In this document: in pieces, positions 28,230 to 37,104 of the stretch
How positions within the stretch are numbered: position 1 is the first letter of the stretch
Layout: every line of letters starts with the position of its first letter
Source of the DNA: an uncultured Opitutales bacterium
Lineage (GTDB): Bacteria; Verrucomicrobiota; Verrucomicrobiia; Opitutales; Intestinicryptomonadaceae
NCBI GenBank assembly: GCA_944389175.1
Contig: CALXLK010000005.1
Location: 74,848 to 138,847 of the forward strand
Direction: 5' to 3'
Length of the DNA stretch: 64,000 nucleotides
Made by a program: the position numbers and the translations under genes
Notes under the pieces: generated by a model
What the model was told of the DNA's origin: nothing
What the model saw: only the letters and a program-made list of their open reading frames with translations
The model's database searches: none

Positions 28230-29744
28230 CTACTCTCTTTTTAGCTCGGCGACGAACGCGTCGCCGACGCTGTAGGAATGCGCCCTTGAAAGGCTCAAGT
28301 ATCCGTCCTTTATCTCAAAGTTTTTAAATACCCTCGGATACATGTACTCGTCGAAAAGCGCCGTGAGGGGCCGAATCATTTTCACAGTCGTCCCCTTGGG
28401 AAGCTTTATCTTGGCGTCGGGATTCAAGAAGCAAAAGAAAAGCTTTTTTGTCTCGGGATGAATCGCCCATACGACGTCTTTTGACAGGTGTGCCGTGGGG
28501 CTGTTATATGTGTTTGACGGCGAATCCCAGTGGCGCTGCGAAATGGGCGTGTGGTTCAAATTTTCCCATGTGGCCACCGCTCGGCTAATTTTCATGCGAG
28601 CCGGCACGTCGCGTATGGTGGGTAAGGTCGGACACGGATTGCCAAACCACACGCTCCAAGCCCCAACCGACGCCGACGCGCCAACCGCCCGAATTTCCTT
28701 TGAGAAATCGTAAGCGTAAAGGTCGCAGGCAGTGGCGGTGTTTTCAGCCTTGATGTAGCCGCTGCTCCAGGCCTTCTTGTTTTTTAGGTAGTTGTCGGGA
28801 CCGCCTTCCAGCTGTATGTAGTCGGCAAGCGCCGGATCGCCCGGCTTTACGCCAAGTCGCACGAAATCGGCCAGATAGTGCCCCCATATTAGGGCGGGAT
28901 CCACAATCAATCTAATCGGTTTTTCCCTGCCGGCAAAAGCCGCGCGTATAGCCCTGTAAAAGGCCACCCTACCCTCGCTATACGTCGGATAGTCGGGTTT
29001 TTGCCCCTTGGGGAAAGAGGCGCTGTCCACGCCGCGCCAATGCGATAGGCCGCACTGTTTGTACGAAACCCATGTCTTTCCCCTTATCTCCCCCCAAAAG
29101 TCGCCATCGAGCTGCGGGACGTCCCAGACAAAACCGGCAAATTTAAAGTCGGGATTGCGTTTTTCGATAGCCTCAACGCGCTCTTTGTTGCGCTTTACCA
29201 CGGCGTCGATGACTTTTTTCTTCTGCATGTTTAGCACGAGCGTCACAACCCCGTACTCGGGATGGTCGGGTTTCCATTCGCGGTGGTTAAAGCGGTTAAA
29301 CCAGCCCGTTGCCATACAGTCGGGAAAAGGCAGCGACGCGTCTTTCATGGCGCAAAAATCCATCCAATGGGCTATCTGCTCCTTGGTGTACGTCGGGACC
29401 TTTTTGAAGTCCATCATGCGCTTGTAGACCCCGCAGTATTCGGGATCGGAAAAATAAAAATACATCCCCTTAGACTCCGGAAGATTCTCCATTCCCCACA
29501 GGTATATCAAGTGGCGCATGGCCATGTTGCGCGCAAAGCGCAGGTTGTCCTTGGGGTTCCCTATCCAGCAGCCGAAATAGTTGCGGTAATCGTCCACCTT
29601 GTAGTTGAGTTTGCCCTCGACTGGCTTTGCCAATATTGGGTCTTCGGGTCTGACTTTCGGCTCTTTTTCGATGGCCCACAGCGCCGACACGGGAACTGCA
29701 AGCGCGCAAAAAACCGCGACATATTTTCCAAATGATAACTTCAT
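28230..29744 (-). CDS. secreted protein of unknown function, possibly a TIM-barrel glycan enzyme
   Basis: A 504-residue protein. The ATG at 29744 is preceded by GGAGG at 7 bases, the clearest ribosome site in the region; the TTG two codons upstream is rejected. Signal peptide present (MKLSFGKYVAVFCAL, cleavage near SALWA). The chain alternates helices and strands in a TIM-barrel-like way, with acidic clusters at FAGFVWDVPQLDGDFWGE (about residue 215) and RLIVDPALIWGHYL (about 288) and an all-beta end. These could be catalytic regions of a glycosidase. I recognise no named family. It lies 26 bp after the sialate O-acetylesterase gene on the same strand, so the two probably act on the same host or dietary glycan. 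Confidence 0.6.
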   Translation of the reverse strand: MKLSFGKYVAVFCALAVPVSALWAIEKEPKVRPEDPILAKPVEGKLNYKVDDYRNYFGCWIGNPKDNLRFARNMAMRHLIYLWGMENLPESKGMYFYFSDPEYCGVYKRMMDFKKVPTYTKEQIAHWMDFCAMKDASLPFPDCMATGWFNRFNHREWKPDHPEYGVVTLVLNMQKKKVIDAVVKRNKERVEAIEKRNPDFKFAGFVWDVPQLDGDFWGEIRGKTWVSYKQCGLSHWRGVDSASFPKGQKPDYPTYSEGRVAFYRAIRAAFAGREKPIRLIVDPALIWGHYLADFVRLGVKPGDPALADYIQLEGGPDNYLKNKKAWSSGYIKAENTATACDLYAYDFSKEIRAVGASASVGAWSVWFGNPCPTLPTIRDVPARMKISRAVATWENLNHTPISQRHWDSPSNTYNSPTAHLSKDVVWAIHPETKKLFFCFLNPDAKIKLPKGTTVKMIRPLTALFDEYMYPRVFKNFEIKDGYLSLSRAHSYSVGDAFVAELKRE

Positions 29745-29770
29745 AGACAATCCTCCATTATTCCATTATA

Positions 29771-31324
29771 TTACTTTAGCGATTCGAACGGAAGCGCCGG
29801 GAAGCCGTTGTTGCCAAAAAGGCAAACCTCCGGAGCGTTCCAACATTTCCACGCGTACCTTACGCCGCGGATTTCAGAGCCGTCGGCCGATTTGACGAGC
29901 ACGTCGCCGCCGTTTACAGAGACATTGGCAGGCGCCCATTTGCCGTTACTGAGAGTTTCAAAGCCCCTGGGCTTGCCCTTGACCGCCAACGGGCCGTCAA
30001 ATGTTTGGAATTTTACCGTAGCGGTGTCGCCGTCGTACGATACAGCCTTTAATACGGGAGCATCCGCGCATATATTTTTCCCGTAAATCTTGGCCAGGGC
30101 TATATCGGCCAGGCGCTGCCCGGGAATTGTTTTTTGAACCGGATGGATGTCGTCTTTCTGGCCCGTGTCGCATATCGGAGCCATGTAGACGTTCTTGAAC
30201 AGCTTTGTATTTTCATACTGGGCCTGGCGCGCACGCGGCCATTGGGATGTCGTTCCATACGAGGCCAGCTGAACCTGCAAAAACGGCAAATCAGCATCGC
30301 CCAAAGAATCCCTCCAGCTTTCAATTAAGACTCTAAAGCTGTCACTAAAGTGGCCGACCTTCTCGCCGCCGGCATTGCCTTCGCCCTGATACCAAATGAC
30401 GCCCCTTACTGCAAAATGACCCAAGGGGACAATCTTGCCGTTGAAGTGCAGCGACGGCGTCTTGTAGTCGTATTGGGGCGACTGGTCGTTTGGCGGTATT
30501 GAAAAATCCCAACGAACCTTGGGCACGGGTTTATTTTCGGCCTTGCATTTTGCAATAAGCGCGGCGCGGTCGGCCATCTTTTTCTTGTGCGCGGCCAGAA
30601 GTTTTTTGTACTTTGCCTGGTCGTATGCGTCGAGATCCTTGAACGCCTGGGCGAATTCCTTTTTGCCCCACGGCGTCTGGAGGATTTTGCCTCTCTCAGA
30701 CCACGTCTCCATCGAGGCGGCCCCCTTCGACGAGTAGACTATCGCCACGGGGACATCTAGCGCCGGAATGAGCTTTTCGGCAAAATAGAAAGACACCGCC
30801 GACATCAATTCGACGTTTTTACCGTCAACCTCAATCCATTTTGCCCCGGGCTGAAATTCCGTCTTGGGCACGCGGGAAAAGCCCGCTGAAGACTGCAGGA
30901 AGTAGCGCAATTTCCCATAGAGCTTATCGGCAGAGGCCTTGGCCTTTTCAAAATCGCAAGACCTGTTGACCCTAAATTCCATGTTGCTTTGGCCGCCGGC
31001 AATCCAAACTTCGCCAACGAGAATGTTTGAGATTTTTTTGCTCGGGAAACCGTCCTCAAACATCGTCAGGGCGTAGTTTTTGTAGGAGGCCTTCTCCGCG
31101 GGGAGGCTCATTTCCCACTTGCCGTTTTTGTCGGCTTTGGTCTCGGTAAACTTGAAATTAAAATAGGCCTTGACCACCGAGTTTGGCTTGGCCGTCCCCC
31201 AAATGTTTATCGGCTTCCCCTGCTGGAAAACCATGTTGTTGGAAAATATCGCCGGCATTTTTACTTCCGCAAAGACGGACATTGCGGCCGCGGCGATGAC
31301 GAGTATTGAGCATATTTTTTTCAT
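29771..31324 (-). CDS. secreted sialate O-acetylesterase-like protein
   Basis: About 517 residues from the ATG at 31324, which supplies a signal peptide (MKKICSILVIAAAAMSVFA). The open frame continues 64 codons upstream but that part is not signal-like. The SGNH-type esterase blocks are GEVWIAGGQSNMEF (nucleophile Ser at about residue 112), VIWYQGEGNAG, and near the end QKDDIHPVQK (Asp and His of the triad). The N-terminal beta domain with MPAIFSNNMVFQQ is characteristic of 9-O-acetylsialate esterases and related carbohydrate acetylesterases. It removes acetyl groups from sialic acids or other decorated sugars so that glycosidases can act; the exact substrate is uncertain. It is co-directional with the unrecognised secreted gene 26 bp downstream, and a terminator follows that gene. 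Confidence 0.85.
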   Translation of the reverse strand: MKKICSILVIAAAAMSVFAEVKMPAIFSNNMVFQQGKPINIWGTAKPNSVVKAYFNFKFTETKADKNGKWEMSLPAEKASYKNYALTMFEDGFPSKKISNILVGEVWIAGGQSNMEFRVNRSCDFEKAKASADKLYGKLRYFLQSSAGFSRVPKTEFQPGAKWIEVDGKNVELMSAVSFYFAEKLIPALDVPVAIVYSSKGAASMETWSERGKILQTPWGKKEFAQAFKDLDAYDQAKYKKLLAAHKKKMADRAALIAKCKAENKPVPKVRWDFSIPPNDQSPQYDYKTPSLHFNGKIVPLGHFAVRGVIWYQGEGNAGGEKVGHFSDSFRVLIESWRDSLGDADLPFLQVQLASYGTTSQWPRARQAQYENTKLFKNVYMAPICDTGQKDDIHPVQKTIPGQRLADIALAKIYGKNICADAPVLKAVSYDGDTATVKFQTFDGPLAVKGKPRGFETLSNGKWAPANVSVNGGDVLVKSADGSEIRGVRYAWKCWNAPEVCLFGNNGFPALPFESLK

Positions 31325-31585
31325 ATTTTTTAAATGGGAATTAATCGTTTTCCTCAAAGGCTTGCGCGAAACTCGCACAAACTCCGCGCACAAAACCCAT
31401 CCTCCCCCAAAGCGGCGATAAAACTCTAAGGTTTCTGCCGTAAGCTCCAACAAAAATCCAACAAGTCCAACCGAATCGGGTCTGGTAAGTATTGGATGTG
31501 AAACAAATATTGTCAAGAATCAATTTTAAATAGGCTTGAAAGCGCCGTTTAAATGTAATAAACAACGCACACATATTAAGACAAG

Positions 31586-31852
31586 ATGCTCATAGATCAA
31601 AATAAGATTTTAAAGAAGTCGAAATCGCTGACCGGCGGATTCAAAGGCGTCGTGCCAAAACTCGGCGGCGGCAAACGGACACCGCTTGTGTATTTTCGGA
31701 TGTTCATAGGCATAATGCTTACGGTCGCCCTTGTTGCCGGGACCATTATTTTGTTCTGGAATTTGCTCTCGGTGGGCAAAAGCCTTTCGCAGGAAAGGCA
31801 AAACAAAAAGACCGAATACATAGAAGTAATATACAAGCCGAAGAATAAATGA
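31586..31852 (+). CDS. small single-span membrane protein upstream of tlyA
   Basis: An 88-residue protein with a basic N-terminus, one membrane span at about residues 39-61 (MFIGIMLTVALVAGTIILFW) and a Lys/Glu-rich tail. Its TGA stop overlaps the tlyA ATG (ATGA at 31849-31852), so the genes are translationally coupled. I recognise no family. The start at 31586 sits in an A-rich context without a clear Shine-Dalgarno site. Coupling and codon use make a real gene likely in spite of its size. Confidence 0.6.
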   Translation: MLIDQNKILKKSKSLTGGFKGVVPKLGGGKRTPLVYFRMFIGIMLTVALVAGTIILFWNLLSVGKSLSQERQNKKTEYIEVIYKPKNK

Positions 31853-32604
31853 TGAAGAGAGCCGACGAGCTTCTTGTCGGGGCGGCGCTTACGAACAGCC
31901 GCTCAAAGGCCAGAGCCATAATAGAAGAGGGCAAAGTGTTTGTAAACGGGCGGGCCGTTGACAAGCCCTCGAGAAAATTTCCCGAAGAGACGGTTTTTGA
32001 AATAGCCGGCGATAATTCCGCCCTGCGGTACGTCTCGAGGGCGGGGTTAAAGCTGGAAGCTTTTCTGGAAAAGTACAGGATATCCCTGCAAGACCTGCGG
32101 GTGCTCGACGCCGGGGCCTCCACTGGCGGCTTTACCGATTGCGCCCTCGCCCACGGCGCGGCCGAATCGGTATGCGTGGACATCGGCTGCGGCCAGCTGC
32201 ACGCCAAGCTGCTAAACGATAGCCGTGTTACAAACTTTGAAAAGACAGACGTGAGGTCTCTTACTCCGGAATTTTTCGGAGGCAAGCTATTCGACTTCAT
32301 CTGCGCGGACTTGTCGTTTATATCGCTTGAAAAGACTCTTCCGTTTCTGTCTCCGCTGCTTAAAAAAAGGTGCTGCATGGTGTGTCTGATAAAGCCCCAG
32401 TTTGAGTCGTCGCCAAAGTTAATGAGGAAAAACAAGGGCGTAATAAGAGACGAAGAAAGCGTACTTGCGGCTGTGGATAAAATAAGGGACTATGTCTGCA
32501 AGAACCAAAAGCAACTCGAGATAATAGGGACTATGCAGTCGCCCATAAAGGGGGGAGACGGCAATGTCGAATACCTGATAGGCCTGAGAAAAATTGACGC
32601 CTGA
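31849..32604 (+). CDS. tlyA: TlyA-family rRNA (cytidine-2'-O)-methyltransferase / hemolysin A homologue
   Basis: A 251-residue protein with an N-terminal S4 RNA-binding domain (RADELLVGAALTNSRSKARA, about 3-60) and an FtsJ-type SAM-dependent methyltransferase domain. Motif I is VLDAGASTGGFTDCAL (about 84-99), and the catalytic KDKE-like residues lie in the ICADLSFISL and CLIKPQFES blocks. TlyA enzymes 2'-O-methylate cytidines in 16S and/or 23S rRNA and affect capreomycin sensitivity in mycobacteria. The older hemolysin name has no support from the sequence here. The start overlaps the stop of the small membrane protein; MM at the start leaves 31849 and 31852 as alternatives. Confidence 0.9.
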   Translation: MMKRADELLVGAALTNSRSKARAIIEEGKVFVNGRAVDKPSRKFPEETVFEIAGDNSALRYVSRAGLKLEAFLEKYRISLQDLRVLDAGASTGGFTDCALAHGAAESVCVDIGCGQLHAKLLNDSRVTNFEKTDVRSLTPEFFGGKLFDFICADLSFISLEKTLPFLSPLLKKRCCMVCLIKPQFESSPKLMRKNKGVIRDEESVLAAVDKIRDYVCKNQKQLEIIGTMQSPIKGGDGNVEYLIGLRKIDA

Positions 32605-32662
32605 GAGGCCTTGGCTAAAAATATTTTTTAATAAGGGCGCACAAATAAATGGATTTTAAAAC

Positions 32663-32690
32663 TTGCAATTTGCCGGGCAGATGAAATACT
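32663..32690 (+). promoter_or_regulatory. possible promoter of the porin gene
   Basis: TTGCAA, a 16-bp spacer and AATACT, ending 22 bp before the porin ATG, with an AGAGA-like ribosome site between. Both boxes are only partial matches to sigma70 consensus. Confidence 0.28.
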
Positions 32691-32711
32691 CGGGATTAAA
32701 GAGATAAAAAG

Positions 32712-33965
32712 ATGAAGAAGTTATTGGCATGCATACTTTCCTCCGTCTGCGCCCTGACGCTCGCGGCGCAGGACAAGGCCCTGCTTGAGACCCTCGTAAA
32801 AAAAGGCATGCTCACGCGCCAGGAGGCCACGCAGATAGCAAAAGAGTCTGTTGCGGTAAAACCCGCAGCCAAAGAGACGAAGTCTATAAAGGTTTTCGGG
32901 GGCATACAGGGGTGGTTTAAATGGGCCAACAATTCCATATCCGAAGGCGCGGGCTCGATGGACCAGATTAGCGGCTTCGAGCTCAGATACGTAAAGGTGG
33001 GGCTCTTTGCCGACGTCGGGCACGGCTGGACGGCCACGCTTGTTATGGACTTCGGTTCCGACGGCGACAAGCGCAACTATCTGGACAAAGTTGTAATTTC
33101 CAAAAAGGTCGACATAGACTACGTAAACGGCGAACTGCAGATAGGCCTGAGAAAGTCGAACATGGGCATAGAGCAGATTACCGACGATTTCTCCCTTTTG
33201 GCCATAGACCGGTCTGTGGCGACTAATTTCTTCACCCATACAGGCTATTCCGACAGTTCGAAAAAGTATTTTGGCAGCCGCACGGTCGGAATATTCTGGG
33301 ACGGCCAAGTATCGGAAGTTGACGGGCTCTATTACAGCGCGGCAATCACGTCGGAGATAACGGAGGGCAACGACAGCGAGCTTATCAACAACATCAACGC
33401 AAACAGCGGCCTCAGCTACTATGTCGCCGTCGGATACAAGAATTTGATGGAACTCGACGGCCGCAACCTCCACTACGACTTCGGCATCAACATGGGATAC
33501 GCCTCGAAAGGTTTTACAAGGACTCCCACGAGCTCTAAAACCGAAATATTCGGCATCAACCCATACATAAAAATAAAGTACGGCGATTTTTCGGCCATGG
33601 CTGAAATGTTCCTGCAGAGCGTCGAAAGCGGGAAGGCGAACGGTTCGTCGGCCACGCCAATCGGCGCCAATGTGATACTCTCCTACAAAGTCGAGCTCGA
33701 CAACCAGTGGGGAACGCTTGAGCCGGTGCTTAGATTTTCCTATGTCTCGGCCGACTCGATGGGCGTAGCGGTTACTTCAGCCGGGAATACCTGCTATTTT
33801 AACGAGGCAAAAACCGTATTTTTAGGCGTCAACCTTTACTTCAGCGACTCCATAAAGACGTCGCTTGGATACGAGTTTGGCTACTACCAGTCGGGAAACA
33901 ACCCGGCCTTTGCCGAAGAGCTGAAAAGCAATACGGTCCTTGCGCAGCTCCAAGTTATTTTTTAG
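32712..33965 (+). CDS. outer-membrane porin, OprP/OprO-like (phosphate-selective porin family)
   Basis: A 417-residue protein with a signal peptide (MKKLLACILSSVCALTLAAQ). A short helical segment after it (residues 20-50, KKGMLTRQEATQIAKES) is typical of the coiled-coil/periplasmic N-terminus of this porin family. The remainder alternates short strands rich in Tyr, Phe and Gly and ends in aromatic Phe (LQVIF), a usual beta-barrel assembly signal. The motif ELRYVKVGLFADVGHGW and the strand GELQIGLRKSNMGIEQ are those of porin O/P proteins. Ion selectivity cannot be read. It stands between tlyA and a strong terminator. Confidence 0.78.
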   Translation: MKKLLACILSSVCALTLAAQDKALLETLVKKGMLTRQEATQIAKESVAVKPAAKETKSIKVFGGIQGWFKWANNSISEGAGSMDQISGFELRYVKVGLFADVGHGWTATLVMDFGSDGDKRNYLDKVVISKKVDIDYVNGELQIGLRKSNMGIEQITDDFSLLAIDRSVATNFFTHTGYSDSSKKYFGSRTVGIFWDGQVSEVDGLYYSAAITSEITEGNDSELINNINANSGLSYYVAVGYKNLMELDGRNLHYDFGINMGYASKGFTRTPTSSKTEIFGINPYIKIKYGDFSAMAEMFLQSVESGKANGSSATPIGANVILSYKVELDNQWGTLEPVLRFSYVSADSMGVAVTSAGNTCYFNEAKTVFLGVNLYFSDSIKTSLGYEFGYYQSGNNPAFAEELKSNTVLAQLQVIF

Positions 33966-33976
33966 GCAAAGGATTC

Positions 33977-34003
33977 AAAAAAGGCGCTCTGCGCCTTTTT
34001 TTT
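33977..34003 (+). terminator. intrinsic terminator of the porin gene
   Basis: An 11-bp perfect stem, AAAAAAGGCGC with GCGCCTTTTTT, loop TCT, and two further T. It lies 12 bp past the stop. Confidence 0.9.
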
Positions 34004-34510
34004 GCGTCCGCCATTGCCGCGGTGTCTAACCAGAACCTCCCCCACCCGCCTTAAACTCATATACTGCTTGACACCGGCGCTAAAAAGCGAGTTGATTATT
34101 GAAAGCGACCGCCTTGCGCGCGCCGTGTTCCTTGCCGCGACCCCATCCACGCAATTTTGCCAGTCTCCAAATTTAAAGCTGTGGATTGTAAAAATTCCCC
34201 CGCATCAAATCAAAAAGCCATAAGACAAGTGCGAATATCTTTATGAGCACGTGCGGGTAAAGGCGAAACGTGCGGGTGGGGGGGGGAGAGAGAGAAAAAA
34301 GCGAATAAAAAATGGATGTGGGAAGAGAAAAAAGGGGGAAAAGATGACATATAAAAGCCCTAGTTTTTCCCCCCCCCACCAAAAAAAATAAAATGAGAAT
34401 ATGTGCCGCGTTTGCCGACTTAGCGCGAATCCGAAAATAAAAAAGGTTCCTAAAAGTGCGGGTTTTTTATTTGCGCGGGAGAAAAAAATATAATTGAATC
34501 GCCGAAGAAT
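34004..34510. other. non-coding gap with purine-rich low-complexity tract
   Basis: About 500 bases before the exonuclease gene. Between 34265 and 34345 the plus strand is nearly all purine, with a G run and GA repeats. A run of T and C follows near 34366-34380 and then A-rich sequence. No gene or RNA is supported. Such tracts could form triplex or G-rich structures, or be simple slippage products. Confidence 0.5.
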
Positions 34511-35389
34511 ATGAACGTATTGCTAATTGATGGATACAACTTGGGCTTTCGGTGCTTTTACGCCATGCCCGACTTGTCGCGCTCGGACGGCTTCCCGACC
34601 GGGGCCCTGCATGCTTTTTTTGCCAGTCTTTTAAAACTCGCCGGCCAATACGATATGCAGGCAACTGCCGTGTTTTTTGACAAGGGCGGCTCGCAAAGGC
34701 ATCTGAAGTTGCTCCCGCAATACAAGGCCAACAGGGCCCAGGCCCCGGATAATTTCCGCAAACAGATTCCCTCGATGAAATACCTGTGCGAAATATTCGG
34801 CTTTTACCCAACGGAGATGGAGGGCGTTGAGGCCGACGACCTGCTCGCATCGGTGGCGGTTAGGGAAAAGGAAATCGGCAATACAACTTTCATAGCAAGC
34901 GCCGACAAAGACTTTGCCCAGCTCGTCGGCCTCAACGTGCGCCAGATGCTGCCGCCGACTCCAAAATGCAAGGAATGGACAGTTCTCGACAGCATAGCAG
35001 TAAAAGGCAAGTTCGGCGTCACCCCCGCCCAAATTCCCGACTACCTCTCCCTAATAGGAGACAGCGCCGACAATATCGACGGCATAAGCGGCGTGGGGCC
35101 GAAAACCGCGGCAAAATGGCTCAAGGACTTCGGCGATCTCGAGACAATCATCAAGCGCTACGACTGGCTCAAGCCCGAAAAATTCCGCCCGCTCATAAGA
35201 GACGGCGAGCCGCTCCTGCGCCGAAATTTGCAATTGATACGCTTTGACACCTCTTTCGAGACGCCGCTGCCTCAGCCGCGCACTCCGGACTTCGATAAAA
35301 TAATAGAGTTTCTCGAGGACATGGAGATGAAAAAATCCCTCACGAGCCTTAGGAAGTTCGCCAAGGACAAATACAGTGTGGAATTGTAG
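34511..35389 (+). CDS. stand-alone 5'-3' exonuclease (FEN/PIN-like, polA N-terminal domain type)
   Basis: A 292-residue protein equal to the N-terminal flap-endonuclease domain of DNA polymerase I, without the polymerase part. Metal-binding acids are seen in NVLLIDGYNL (Asp6), ATAVFFDKGGS, EADDLL (near 111) and SADKDFAQL (near 135). The helix-hairpin-helix DNA-binding motif is IDGISGVGPKTAAKWL near 195-210. Related stand-alone enzymes include ExoIX/Xni and phage T5 flap nuclease; unlike Xni, the full set of acids appears present, so it could process flaps and RNA primers. Whether a separate complete polA exists cannot be told from this window. The gene is monocistronic. Confidence 0.88.
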   Translation: MNVLLIDGYNLGFRCFYAMPDLSRSDGFPTGALHAFFASLLKLAGQYDMQATAVFFDKGGSQRHLKLLPQYKANRAQAPDNFRKQIPSMKYLCEIFGFYPTEMEGVEADDLLASVAVREKEIGNTTFIASADKDFAQLVGLNVRQMLPPTPKCKEWTVLDSIAVKGKFGVTPAQIPDYLSLIGDSADNIDGISGVGPKTAAKWLKDFGDLETIIKRYDWLKPEKFRPLIRDGEPLLRRNLQLIRFDTSFETPLPQPRTPDFDKIIEFLEDMEMKKSLTSLRKFAKDKYSVEL

Positions 35390-35760
35390 AATCGGCGCCG
35401 AGTGCACGGGAAGGCGGCTGCCAACAGCCCAACCACCGTTCTCGGAGGTAAAAGTATCAACTCTATGTAAAAAAGCAGCGGTAATTTAAGCGCCTTTTAT
35501 TTTTTTAGGCGCTTTAGGCAAGGCCGCTATTAAGTTTTACAGGCTCAAGCTTGCAGCCGGCGCGAAAGTTTCCCGATATTTGATATGCTCTTTTCCGCCC
35601 CCCCCCACGAAGGCGCAATCACTTGGGGAAGTCGCGTAAATGGATATTTACTATTTTTCCCCGCACCCCTAAAAGAGATAGCGCCTCGCCTATTTAGCAA
35701 CAACAGCTTCTTGGGCATGTTCGCGCATGGGCGAAAAAGATCGACACCCGCGATGGTCGG
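35390..35760. other. non-coding gap between convergent genes with one hairpin
   Basis: About 370 bases. AAGCGCCT (35488-35495) and AGGCGCTT (35507-35514) form a stem whose loop is a T run; there is no proper T-tract after it, so it is an odd terminator candidate for the exonuclease gene. A C run (35600) and nothing else notable. Confidence 0.4.
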
Positions 35761-37104
35761 CTACTCGGAAATTTTTACCAAGACTTTCTTAGCCTCTTCG
35801 TCACCTGCTTCGGCGGCTTTGCGGATGAGCGCCCTGCCCTTATTGACGTCCTTGTCTAAGCCGATGCCCGTATAATAGCATGCTCCAAGATGAAGAATTG
35901 CCCTGGGTATCCCGGCTTCGGCCGCGTCGGAAAGGTACGATATGCCCAAGGGCAAATCCCTCTCTATTTTCTCGCCGTCTACAAGCATGATTCCAAGCGA
36001 GGCCTTTGCGCGGACATCGCCCGCAGCGGCGGCGCGGGAAAGCCAATGCGCCGCCTCGATAAAATTCTCCTCAGTGCCCTTTCCATCGGCGTAGCACTGC
36101 CCGAGCCTATATTCGGCGTCAGTATTGCCCTCGCGCGCGGCCTTTTTTAGATATTCTACGGCGAGCCGATAATTGCCTGAAATGCCGTCGAGGTAGCATA
36201 TGGCCAAATTTGCGCACGCAACCGGATATCCGGAGTCGGCTGAACGCCTGAAATATTCCACCGCAAGCGGCAGATTTTTTTCGACTGCGATGCCGTTTTT
36301 GTAGCACACTCCAAGATTATTCTGTGCCTTTGCGTTTCCGGCCTTCGCCGCAGACATAAGCATTTTTATTGCCGCCTTTTCGTCGGCCATGCACCCGACG
36401 CCTTTAAGCAGATTCATGCCCAACAGCGACTGCGCAGAATCGACGCCTTTCTCGGCGGCTATCCGCAGCAGGCGGTTTGATTCAAGCACGTCCTTGTCTA
36501 CCCCCACCCCGTCGCTATACATAAGCGCAAGCGCGTAATCGGCTTCCGGATTGCCCTTTTTGGAAAGTTTTTTTACGGCCTCTGCAAGCCCTTTCGAATC
36601 GACCGGAGTCAGCGAATTTTCAAGGCAGAAGCGCGCCAACTCCACCGCGCCCCTTTCGGAACCGTACGCAAAGGCCTTTTCGTAAAAAGCCTTTGCCGCA
36701 GTCGGATTTTTCTCCACACCCAAACCGCGTTCGTAACAGTACGCCAAGGCCCTCGAGGCCGGCGCGAAATCGCGCCTTTCAAGCGACCTAAAAAGTTCGA
36801 GCGCGCCCTTTTGGTTTTTCGCCGTGCCTACGCCTTCAAGCATGCAAAGAGCCATCGCATACTTGGCGCGCTCGTCGCCGGAAAACGAGGCTGTGGCAAA
36901 ATTTTCAACAGCCCGCGTCGGATTTTTTTCCGCGGAAATTCCCCGCAACAGGCACACGCCCCTCTCAAAAGGCCCTATCTTGGCGGGGCTCTCTGAGGGA
37001 ATTGCAACGTGTGCGTTCGGGAACTCAAGCGCGTCGAAAAACACGTCGGCTAGCCCGATTAGACAGGCCAGAAGTGCCGCAATAATTGACGCGCCGCGCA
37101 GCAT
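35761..37104 (-). CDS. Sel1-like repeat protein with N-terminal membrane anchor or signal
   Basis: About 447 residues from the ATG at 37104, whose A overlaps the trpB stop (TGATG), implying coupled translation; a start nine codons upstream inside trpB is less likely. The N-terminus is hydrophobic (residues 6-21, IIAALLACLIGLADV). The rest is a run of about ten 36-residue Sel1 repeats with the pattern A-x2-LG-x2-Y-x2-G-x-GV-x-KD, for example AQNNLGVCYKNGIAVEKN and AILHLGACYYTGIGLDKD. Sel1 repeats are TPR-like superhelices for protein binding and often lie in periplasmic or host-contact proteins. No enzyme motif. It is the last gene of the long nuo-containing run. Confidence 0.85.
   Translation of the reverse strand: MLRGASIIAALLACLIGLADVFFDALEFPNAHVAIPSESPAKIGPFERGVCLLRGISAEKNPTRAVENFATASFSGDERAKYAMALCMLEGVGTAKNQKGALELFRSLERRDFAPASRALAYCYERGLGVEKNPTAAKAFYEKAFAYGSERGAVELARFCLENSLTPVDSKGLAEAVKKLSKKGNPEADYALALMYSDGVGVDKDVLESNRLLRIAAEKGVDSAQSLLGMNLLKGVGCMADEKAAIKMLMSAAKAGNAKAQNNLGVCYKNGIAVEKNLPLAVEYFRRSADSGYPVACANLAICYLDGISGNYRLAVEYLKKAAREGNTDAEYRLGQCYADGKGTEENFIEAAHWLSRAAAAGDVRAKASLGIMLVDGEKIERDLPLGISYLSDAAEAGIPRAILHLGACYYTGIGLDKDVNKGRALIRKAAEAGDEEAKKVLVKISE

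Noticed and set aside
27981..28244. Plus-strand open frame of 87 codons
   Set aside because: It is Lys/Arg-rich without motif, crosses the minus-strand terminator and the 3' end of the gene at 28230, and has no ribosome site.
34002..34223. Plus-strand frame of 73 codons after the porin
   Set aside because: It begins inside the T-tract of the porin terminator and has no recognisable features.
35488..35514. Hairpin after the exonuclease gene as a proper terminator
   Set aside because: The T run is in the loop and not after the stem, so it is kept only as a hairpin note.
36480..37104. Start of the Sel1 gene inside trpB
   Set aside because: An earlier in-frame start at 37131 exists, but the TGATG overlap at 37104 is the common coupled arrangement and gives a better N-terminal signal.
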